In this document: positions 57,791 to 64,000 of the stretch, piece by piece | Position numbering within the stretch: position 1 is the first letter of the stretch | Layout of the letters: each line of letters begins with the position of its first letter | From: Rhizobium sp. FKL33 | GTDB taxonomy: Bacteria; Pseudomonadota; Alphaproteobacteria; Rhizobiales; Rhizobiaceae | Length of the DNA: 64,000 nucleotides | Assembly: GCF_005222915.1 (NCBI RefSeq) | Contig: NZ_STFX01000008.1 | Coordinates: forward strand, 62,001 to 126,000 | Direction of reading: 5' to 3' | Made by a program: the position numbers and the translations under genes | The notes under the pieces: model-generated | The model's input: only the letters and a program-made list of their open reading frames with translations | Told to the model about the DNA's origin: nothing | Databases searched by the model: none

Positions 57791-58606
57791 TCATTTTGCA
57801 GCCGTGACAATCAACTCCCTCGCTGGCGCTCCCTTACCGCCCTTAACCGTATAGAGCAGGTCGACTGCATTCATTTCGAAGCGACCAAACACTTCCCGGA
57901 TTTCAGGCACATCGTTGATGGATAAAATGAAGCGACCCTTGATCCTGCCAAGGCGCTCAGCGATTGCCGCGAACTGACCGCGCTCGAAGATCAGCTTCCC
58001 ATAATCGTCCTCGCACCCCCAGTATGGTGGATCGAGGTAGAAGAGCGTTCCGGGCCGATCGTAGCGATCGACGAAATCTAACCAATCCAAGTTCTCTATT
58101 GTCACGCCGGCAAGGCGCTCATGAATGTCTTCCAACTGCGATGCAAGCTTGGTCAAATTGAACCGAGCGCTACGATCGTAAGAGACACCGAAAGAAGGGT
58201 TTGTCGGTCGACCGCCGAAGGCCAGACGCTGGAGATAGAGAAACCGAGCTGCGCGTTCTAAGTCTGTGAGCGTTTGGGGGTCACAAGCCTTCAGCCGTTC
58301 GAATTCCCTGCGACTGGTGATCTGGAATTTCAGCGTATCCATGAACTGCGGATAGTGCCGCTGCAGAATGCGGAAGAGGTTGGTGATCTCGCCGTTGCGA
58401 TCATTAATGACTTCGCCCTTCGGGGCAAATTTGCGCCTGAAGAACACGCCCCCCATCCCTACGAAGGGCTCCGCATAAAGGGTGTGCTGGGTCTCCGCGA
58501 TTATCTTGCAGATTATGGAAGCCAGACTGCGCTTCCCCCCCATCCAGGCGGCCGGCGGTAAGGCATTTGCGACGGTCTTAGAATCGTTTTCGAAATCCAT
58601 TTTCAA
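57791..58606 (-). CDS. DNA N6-adenine methyltransferase (Dam/D12 class)
   Basis: A 271-residue alpha-class adenine methyltransferase. Motif I region PPAAWMGGKRSLASII and YAEPFVGMGGVFFRRK binds SAM; the catalytic motif IV is FYLDPPYWGCEDDY; RFILSINDVPEIREVF matches the family's motif VI region. Small Dam-type orphan enzymes of this kind are common in phages and islands. No cognate restriction enzyme is adjacent. It is encoded towards the tRNA, in DNA more A/T-rich than the chromosome to the left. Likely target is a short adenine-containing site such as GATC, not proven. Confidence 0.88.
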   Translation of the reverse strand: MKMDFENDSKTVANALPPAAWMGGKRSLASIICKIIAETQHTLYAEPFVGMGGVFFRRKFAPKGEVINDRNGEITNLFRILQRHYPQFMDTLKFQITSRREFERLKACDPQTLTDLERAARFLYLQRLAFGGRPTNPSFGVSYDRSARFNLTKLASQLEDIHERLAGVTIENLDWLDFVDRYDRPGTLFYLDPPYWGCEDDYGKLIFERGQFAAIAERLGRIKGRFILSINDVPEIREVFGRFEMNAVDLLYTVKGGKGAPARELIVTAAK

Positions 58607-59064
58607 GGCCCAAAGACTCAGTCACAACGAGCCGCCCTGCAGGGCGCGGGTGTGACAGTTGAACCCAATCGCTGTCTTGCGGATCTGGACGCCAATCTAC
58701 GAGCCGCAGTTTCGGGCATTTATGGCCCGAGGCCACCCGCTCAGTGCCTTTTCATGGAGGGCTTTTGCGCTAAGCTTGGGGGCGGCTTCACGAATAGCTG
58801 CAGGGGTAGGCAACACCTAGCTGACAATTGACAGCGCCTCAGCAGTTCACACCTCTCAAAGCGCCGGCCGCCACCATTCCCCCAGTCCCGGTTGTTTAGC
58901 CGCTACAGCGAATGTAATCTCATTTTGCCCATTGACCGATTTGGGGCCGGAAGGGGACTGGCAGGTTTCAGACGAGCGGAGAGAAGAGCCGCCCTGGGCA
59001 TGGATATTTAAACGACACCGGTCTATACGCGATACATGTCACGTGCGAAACTGGAGGTACATCG
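58607..59064. other. Intergenic region between adenine methylase and thyX
   Basis: A 458-bp divergent gap. Short open frames (for example 58932-59171) lack a credible start and overlap thyX, so no gene is called. The thyX ribosome-binding site lies at its right end; other control sites were not identifiable. Confidence 0.5.
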
Positions 59065-60015
59065 TTGGCTGGATTGACGAGCGAGCAAACTGCAGAAATC
59101 GAGTATCTAAGGTCGACCCATTCCAGCACTCTGCGGCCGGTGTCGCCCGGCCTCGAAGAGATCCTCCATAAGTCGTTCTCCGTTCTGGACCACGGTATCA
59201 TCAGAGTGGTCGACTACATGGGCGACGACAGCGCGATCGTGCAGGCGGCGCGGGTGTCCTATGGCCGAGGCACGAAACGGATCCAGGAAGACAGCGGACT
59301 CATCCGGTATCTTCTACGCCACCATCACACGACTCCATTCGAGATGGCGGAGATCAAGTTCCATGTGAAGCTACCGATATTCGTCGCGAGGCAATGGATC
59401 CGCCACCGCACGGCGAGCGTGAACGAATATTCAGCTAGATATTCCGTACTCGACAAAGAATTCTACATTCCCCAGCCAGAACATCTTGCCGCGCAATCGA
59501 CGTCGAACCGTCAAGGACGCGGAGCGGTGTTGGAGGGAGACGAAGCAGCCGAAGTCCTGTCACTTCTGCGCCGCGACGCCGAGCAGGCATACGACGACTA
59601 CTCGACGATGCTGAACGAACCCGCAGGTCCCGATCATCGCGAAGACCGGTCCGGTCTTGCACGTGAACTGGCCCGCATGAATCTCTCGCTCAACTTCTAT
59701 ACCCAATGGTATTGGAAGACCGATCTGCACAACCTGATGAACTTCCTGCGGCTGAGAGCCGACTCGCACGCACAGTACGAGATTCGGGCCTACGCCGAAA
59801 TCATGCTGGAGATTATGGCGGCCTGGGTTCCGATCGCTCATTCGGCGTTTAAGGAATACCGGATGGAAGCGGTGCAGTTGTCCGGAACGGCCGTGAAGGC
59901 GGTTCGTCGGATGATAGCTGGAGAAGCCGTTAGTCAGGAGAACAGCGGACTGAGTGCGCGAGAATGGCAGGAGCTCAATGCCGCCCTCGCCCTAACATCG
60001 CTGAAGGCACCGTAA
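59065..60015 (+). CDS. thyX: FAD-dependent thymidylate synthase ThyX
   Basis: A 316-residue flavoenzyme that methylates dUMP to dTMP with methylene-tetrahydrofolate and NADPH. The hallmark RHRx7S motif is intact ([17 protein letters not shown]), as are [20 protein letters not shown] and [19 protein letters not shown]. The start is a TTG at 59065 with a near-perfect GGAGGT ribosome-binding site 8 nt upstream. It is convergent with the operon to its right (9-bp gap) and lies in island-like DNA. Whether it is the cell's only thymidylate synthase or an accessory copy, perhaps serving the neighbouring nucleic-acid system, cannot be told here. Confidence 0.93.
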   Translation: MAGLTSEQTAEIEYLRSTHSSTLRPVSPGLEEILHKSFSVLDHGIIRVVDYMGDDSAIVQAARVSYGRGTKRIQEDSGLIRYLLRHHHTTPFEMAEIKFHVKLPIFVARQWIRHRTASVNEYSARYSVLDKEFYIPQPEHLAAQSTSNRQGRGAVLEGDEAAEVLSLLRRDAEQAYDDYSTMLNEPAGPDHREDRSGLARELARMNLSLNFYTQWYWKTDLHNLMNFLRLRADSHAQYEIRAYAEIMLEIMAAWVPIAHSAFKEYRMEAVQLSGTAVKAVRRMIAGEAVSQENSGLSAREWQELNAALALTSLKAP

Positions 60016-60024
60016 AGGTGCCGA

Positions 60025-60981
60025 TCACGAGTTCCGCTGTGTAAAGAGCTGCGTCAGGGGGAAAACGTAGGCGGAGGTTCCGACGGTCGAATAGGTCTCC
60101 TCGTTGTATGCGCCGACCTCGGCATAGCAGACCTGAACGTTACGATGTCTTTGAGCATAGAGGCCGACGCCGATAGTTGAAAGCTTCGTGTGCAGGGGCG
60201 CGAGAACGACGTTCGATCTCTCGGAGTTCGATATCGAGCTCTCCAGCTCCTTTACCACCTTCAGCGGATCGCGGGCCGAAAACTCGAATGTCGACTCGAT
60301 GTTCGCGTAGTTGGACGCAAGTTCTTTGAAGAAGACATCGTTTTTGCCGGAGAGGGTCTCATTGATCGATTCCGACCGCAGGCCCCTCCCCAGCACCAGA
60401 TACTTCGGTTCGTATGCCTCGATGATGGCGCGTGCGCGTGGAATCTCGAAGCCCATGAGGACCACGAGCCTCGTCGGGCGTGATGGCCACATTTCGCCGG
60501 CGTATCCGACGACCGATCTGCATTGCGTCACTTTTCCGGAAAGCGGATCGGCCATATCGCCCGCGCTCACATACACCAGTTCGCAGTTCCGGCGTTTAGA
60601 GCTGTCGATGCCGCGAAGCACCTCCAGAAGCATCAGAAGCTCCTCGCGGCGAAACGCGGTGATGTCGATCACGGTATCGACCAAGCTGATCGAGTTTACC
60701 GCTTCGTTGATCCGTTCCGCAGTTCCGAGCGGGTCGCTGGTCCGAATCTCGACAACCCGGAGATCGGAATGCAGGTTCCTGACCTCTCTTACCCTCGCAT
60801 CCGCGAGTTCGCTCCGGCCTTCGGACGCGAAGAGAATGCCTCTCCGGACCATGGCGGGCGGTGCAGTGCACGCTACCACAGCCGACCGTTCCTCGAAACT
60901 CAGTCGCGCGACGATGGGCCTGGGTTTAGTCCAGAGCCGGGCGGGAAGGTCAGTTATCGGAATGCTCAACCCTGTCTCCAT
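60025..60981 (-). CDS. Unrecognised alpha/beta protein, last gene of the HD-ATPase operon
   Basis: A 318-residue soluble protein that I cannot place in a family. It alternates predicted strands and helices: VVEIRTSDPLGTAERINEAV, VDTVIDITAFRREELLMLLE, RLVVLMGFEIPRARAIIEAY and SNVVLAPLHTKLSTIGVGLY suggest two Rossmann-like halves, the second ending in a TKLSTIG segment. There are no membrane helices, zinc ligands or nuclease motifs that I can recognise. Its start overlaps the ATPase stop (ATG at 60981 or TTG at 60966, the latter with a GGAGACAGGG site), so it is coupled to that gene and is probably the system's sensor or effector. The C-terminus converges on thyX. Confidence 0.8.
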   Translation of the reverse strand: METGLSIPITDLPARLWTKPRPIVARLSFEERSAVVACTAPPAMVRRGILFASEGRSELADARVREVRNLHSDLRVVEIRTSDPLGTAERINEAVNSISLVDTVIDITAFRREELLMLLEVLRGIDSSKRRNCELVYVSAGDMADPLSGKVTQCRSVVGYAGEMWPSRPTRLVVLMGFEIPRARAIIEAYEPKYLVLGRGLRSESINETLSGKNDVFFKELASNYANIESTFEFSARDPLKVVKELESSISNSERSNVVLAPLHTKLSTIGVGLYAQRHRNVQVCYAEVGAYNEETYSTVGTSAYVFPLTQLFTQRNS

Positions 60982-62809
60982 CAAGATTCAGCGAAAACTG
61001 GCTTTCGGCCGATCCGTCCTGCTTGAGACGGGCCTTCACGAATTCCCCGGGATTTCGCATAGCTACCTCGAGATCCCTTGACATGATCGAGAGGTGGGCG
61101 GCGTATCCCGATATGTCGAGCTTGTAGTGCGGCCCGAGACGTCTTGCCAGGATGTAGCGCGGCCGCCGGCCGCCTAGTGCTTCCTTAGCGGCGTAATCGG
61201 ATCTTTGCAAATAACCCAGCCGGACGCCGAGGTTCAGCACGCGCTCCAGTTCGGGCTTCGGTCGGTCCCTCAGCACGACTGAGAACACACGCTGCTCGCT
61301 CGCTTTCGGGTCGAGAAGCTTGCCTCGGAACAAGCGTCCCAGTCCCTCTATCAGGTTGCGGAGCTGTTCGTAGAGCACGGTTTCGTGGCCGTCGGCATGA
61401 AGGCTTTCGATCCCTTCACTCAGATCGGTCTGTGTGTCGGAGATTTCCGTTGTCTGGCGCGTCAACAGCTCAAGGAACTCAGCGGACCAGTCCTTAATAA
61501 CAGCGTCCTGAATACTGACCGGAATCTCGCTCACCATTCCGGAGTCACCCAATCCCTCGCTTACCACTCTGTCGTACATGCGGCTCGCAGGCTCCAGAAA
61601 CCAGCGCACGACGCCAGACGAAAGGTCGACCAGAGATCGGAATCCGCTATAGCTGTAAGTGTGGGCTGATTTCGAGGATCCGGCGATCTCCCTCATGAAT
61701 CTTGGGATAGTGTAGCGCCTTGCTTCGTCGCGACTGCGGGCCGATCCTACCTGAACCTCGGACGATGAGTTCATCGCGACATGCTCGGCGATGATCTCGG
61801 CTGCGATGGCATGCAGCCGTTCCTCTTGCGCCGTGTCCAGCGGAAAGAACTGATCGACGGACGAAGAGATGCCCGAGTTCTCCAAGCGCTTGGTCACGAT
61901 CTCGTACAGACGTCGGCTGTAGGTGTCGGAGGATGCAGTATAGACTGCGGTCAAATTCACCTCAGCGTAGTCATGCGGGCTCTCGATGATGCGGTTATCG
62001 AGGGTGCGCATCGTGGCATAGGCAAGCTGCGTGGTGACCTTGAGGCATATGTCGCGGGTGCTTCTGGTCGATACCCAGGAGTTAAGGACCCGCTGTAAGG
62101 GTATTGGAAGGTTGTCGGCATCGTCCAGCATAACGAACAATGGAACGCACGGGACGTTGTCGAGGCGCTTTATCTCGCGGGCGAGAGGAACAAGAAAATC
62201 GAGAAATCCCGCGAGAGCACCGACATAGTCCGGGTCCGCGTTGCGAAATGGCTGCCTCACGAGGAACTGACGCACCCTGAAGATGTCTGTCTCGCATGTC
62301 TCGGCGATACGCCGAAATGGCGATCCCCCCTGTGTAGGTTCAATGGCCGCGTCCTTGGCCGTGGATCCTCCGGCGATGTTGAAGAGCTCTTCGAATCTTT
62401 CCCGAAAACGGGTCGCCGATGCCTGCGAGATCTCACTGCTGAAGCTGTCCAGAAGCTGCGCCACCCTCAGGACGACGTGCATCACCAGTAAATGCTCGCC
62501 GATGGCGTTGACGGCATAGCCCTTGAACCTGTTGAACTCGGGGGCGCCGAAGTCGGCGGTCCGCAGGGGAACGTGCACCGCGACAAATGGAAGGTCCTTC
62601 AGCTTCTTGGCCTTCGCCTGTAGGATCATGACCCGCGGTTCGAGGCTGCGAAGCAGCATGCTTTTGCCCGTACCGCGAGCCCCGTGAATGAACGTGTTCC
62701 CGAGCTCCTTCAAACGGGGAAAGTCGGTTTGCATCTCCACGAAGTTTCGAGCGATGTATTCGGGGTTCACGTGCTCAGGATTCTGTACGCCAAACGGGTT
62801 TGTGCTCAC
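60950..62809 (-). CDS. ORC/CDC6-like AAA (STAND-type) ATPase
   Basis: A 619-residue P-loop ATPase. Walker A is GARGTGKS at residues 43-50, Walker B is VPLFVMLDDADNL at about 223-233, and a sensor-like Arg region follows (SWVSTRSTRDICLKVTTQLA). The N-terminus (MSTNPFGVQNPEHVNPEYIA) is of the type seen in ORC/CDC6-family bacterial ATPases. The second half is a winged-helix-like and helical region ending VARMRN-type basic motifs (LEVAMRNPGEFVKARLKQDG). GTG start overlaps the HD gene stop (GTGA). Together with an HD hydrolase and a methyltransferase it suggests a switch that activates an effector. Confidence 0.85.
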   Translation of the reverse strand: MSTNPFGVQNPEHVNPEYIARNFVEMQTDFPRLKELGNTFIHGARGTGKSMLLRSLEPRVMILQAKAKKLKDLPFVAVHVPLRTADFGAPEFNRFKGYAVNAIGEHLLVMHVVLRVAQLLDSFSSEISQASATRFRERFEELFNIAGGSTAKDAAIEPTQGGSPFRRIAETCETDIFRVRQFLVRQPFRNADPDYVGALAGFLDFLVPLAREIKRLDNVPCVPLFVMLDDADNLPIPLQRVLNSWVSTRSTRDICLKVTTQLAYATMRTLDNRIIESPHDYAEVNLTAVYTASSDTYSRRLYEIVTKRLENSGISSSVDQFFPLDTAQEERLHAIAAEIIAEHVAMNSSSEVQVGSARSRDEARRYTIPRFMREIAGSSKSAHTYSYSGFRSLVDLSSGVVRWFLEPASRMYDRVVSEGLGDSGMVSEIPVSIQDAVIKDWSAEFLELLTRQTTEISDTQTDLSEGIESLHADGHETVLYEQLRNLIEGLGRLFRGKLLDPKASEQRVFSVVLRDRPKPELERVLNLGVRLGYLQRSDYAAKEALGGRRPRYILARRLGPHYKLDISGYAAHLSIMSRDLEVAMRNPGEFVKARLKQDGSAESQFSLNLDGDRVEHSDN

Positions 62810-63879
62810 GAAATTGGCTCCTGATGCGGTGTCTCACAATGCTGGTCGCGCAGCTTGCAAGCATCAAACCTAGGCTGTAGTTCCCTGACCTTACTCGAAG
62901 TGCCCGGGTATCCCACCTCTTCGAGATCTACTGCAATGGAGTCGATCTCCACATCGCCGTCCATGATCACGAGCTTCGCGCGAATGCGGTCGTAGCTTGC
63001 GAAGCCTGCCAGAAAGCGGTTGCAGTAGCGCCGTTCGAGCTCGCATTTCTCCAGTCGCTCGGCGATGTAGTCGACAAACATGATCTCGCGCGTTCCGCCG
63101 CCTTTGGCCGGAATCACGAACGTTTGTGGAAGAAGCTGCTTATCGATAGTGAACGCGAGATGCACCGACTTGCCTTTGAAATCGATTCTTCTATTGATGG
63201 CGCGACAGTAAAGATTTGAGAGCACGGAAAGTGGCGGCGTCGCGGCGTCTGCAATCGCAACGTCGTCGGCGCGCGTGTAGTTTTCACTCAATTCGTCGGC
63301 GAGACGGAGCAAGGCGGCAAGGCGCCAAGCGTGAACTTCGATGCCACCGATGTTTGGGACGGGTTCGCTCATAAGGCGTGTAATCGTATCCCTGCTGCCG
63401 TCTTCCATTTCCCCCCCATGCGCCTGTGCGATGGAAGAGATTATCCTGCGCTCGATGTCGCTCAATCCCGCCGCCTCGCCGACCTCGCGCAATATTGCGG
63501 CGGCCTTCTTCTCATGGCCATCGCGGCTCATCGCATTCCCAGCGTCGTGCAGCAGTATGGCGACAAGCAGGACAAAGCCCTCGTAGGCTAAGACCTGTTT
63601 AATGGCTGGCGCAGCACTGTCCGATTCTAAGCCGAGCATCAGCCCTGCAGTCTCGATGACGTCGTCCACGTGCCCGATGTCGTGCCTCGTATACCGGTCG
63701 CCTTTCTGCGCCAGGGCGGCTCCCGCCACGGCATAGTACTTCTCTGCAAGACGCTGCTTTATGGAGGTGTAATGTTCAAAGTATCTGTTGCCGCGGTTTG
63801 GAAGCTTGACGGAGCTTTTCTTGAGAGATTTCTTCAACCATTGTTCCAGAGCGGAGTCTACCGATATCAGCACGGACAC
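62806..63879 (-). CDS. HD-domain phosphohydrolase-like protein
   Basis: A 357-residue protein with GTG start 1 bp after the methyltransferase stop. A complete set of HD metal ligands can be traced: His66/His70 (RYTRHDIGHVDDVIE), His111-Asp112 (LLHDAGN), His122, His154 (AQAHGG) and Asp195 (LLRLADELSENY). Its HD core lies in residues 60-200 and is followed by a beta-rich region of unknown role (VHLAFTIDKQLLPQTFVIPA). HD proteins cleave nucleotides, cyclic nucleotides or nucleic acids. The substrate is unknown. Overlap with the ATPase gene by 4 bp implies a fixed stoichiometry. Confidence 0.88.
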   Translation of the reverse strand: MSVLISVDSALEQWLKKSLKKSSVKLPNRGNRYFEHYTSIKQRLAEKYYAVAGAALAQKGDRYTRHDIGHVDDVIETAGLMLGLESDSAAPAIKQVLAYEGFVLLVAILLHDAGNAMSRDGHEKKAAAILREVGEAAGLSDIERRIISSIAQAHGGEMEDGSRDTITRLMSEPVPNIGGIEVHAWRLAALLRLADELSENYTRADDVAIADAATPPLSVLSNLYCRAINRRIDFKGKSVHLAFTIDKQLLPQTFVIPAKGGGTREIMFVDYIAERLEKCELERRYCNRFLAGFASYDRIRAKLVIMDGDVEIDSIAVDLEEVGYPGTSSKVRELQPRFDACKLRDQHCETPHQEPIS

Positions 63880-63880
63880 G

Positions 63881-64000
63881 TTATCTGCCTCCCGCCTGAC
63901 TGGACATGGCGATCACCTTGTCGAACACGGCCTTCGCCAGGATAGGAGGGACAGCATTGCCAACCTGCTGTTGTTGGAATCCTATCGATCCATGGAAGAC
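63881..64000 (-). CDS. DNA cytosine-5 methyltransferase, C-terminal end only
   Basis: The last 39 residues of a protein whose gene continues beyond the window. The sequence GFQQQQVGNAVPPILAKAVF is the motif X of C5-cytosine methyltransferases (QxGNAVPP). The stop lies one base before the HD-gene GTG, so it is probably the first or an upstream gene of the same operon. Its partner genes downstream are not a classical restriction enzyme. Confidence 0.85.
   Translation of the reverse strand, partial: VFHGSIGFQQQQVGNAVPPILAKAVFDKVIAMSSQAGGR

Noticed and set aside
58932-59171. Small plus-strand frame overlapping the start of thyX
   Set aside because: It lacks a ribosome-binding site and overlaps thyX, whose TTG start has a near-perfect GGAGGT site.

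Overview
The window is about 64 kb of high-GC chromosomal DNA from an alphaproteobacterium, most likely of the order Hyphomicrobiales (rhizobia and relatives). This rests on protein character (a long RpoD with an acidic insertion, a VirC1-like ParA, 4HB/HAMP chemoreceptors, an efp-epmA-epmB module), on the high-GC codon use, and on family-type palindromic intergenic repeats. Species cannot be named from the sequence alone. Genes are dense on both strands. No rRNA operon, CRISPR array or complete insertion sequence was seen.

Layout. 1-8.2 kb: the 3' end of a thiamine-diphosphate (acetolactate synthase-like) enzyme, a pentapeptide-repeat protein, a stand-alone chemoreceptor, a small rhodanese/phosphatase-like protein, a mutarotase-like protein, an L,D-transpeptidase and an alpha-oxoamine-synthase-like PLP enzyme. 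8.4-9.2 kb: a LuxR-type regulator without a LuxI partner. 9.3-21.9 kb: an amine or amino-acid utilisation locus. Fe-dependent alcohol dehydrogenase, aldehyde dehydrogenase, glutamine-synthetase-like ligase, APC permease and N-formylglutamate amidohydrolase-like enzyme lie on the minus strand, split by a XRE/PIN toxin-antitoxin pair. A divergent RpiR regulator and a four-gene ABC importer lie on the plus strand. 21.9-24.7 kb: a DHA2 drug exporter, its divergent MarR regulator, and small proteins. 24.7-27.9 kb: elongation factor P and its two lysine-modification enzymes, with two palindromic repeat elements between the modification genes. 28-30.1 kb: a lysozyme-inhibitor-like protein, a ParA ATPase and an acetyltransferase.

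30.1-45.6 kb is one chemosensory locus: a soluble degenerate receptor-like protein, divergently oriented from STAS-cheY-cheA-cheW-mcp-mcp-mcp-mcp-cheW-cheR-cheB. The four tandem receptors share an almost identical signalling domain and a conserved C-terminal tail, but carry one, two, three and four HAMP-like units in gene order. 45.6-57.5 kb: an MFS transporter, an RTX repeat protein, rpoD, a DUF2798 protein, a PAS-rich hybrid histidine kinase, a CoA-transferase, a proline/valine-rich secreted protein and a SIMPL protein.

At 57.55 kb a CAT-anticodon tRNA (best read as tRNA-Ile2) marks a change to more A/T-rich DNA. From there to the window end the content is accessory: a Dam-type adenine methylase, a ThyX thymidylate synthase, and a tightly overlapping minus-strand operon of cytosine-5 methyltransferase (only its C-terminus is inside the window), HD-domain hydrolase, ORC/CDC6-like AAA ATPase and an unrecognised 318-residue protein. 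This has the look of a tRNA-associated genomic island with a candidate, possibly undescribed, defence or nucleic-acid-modification system.
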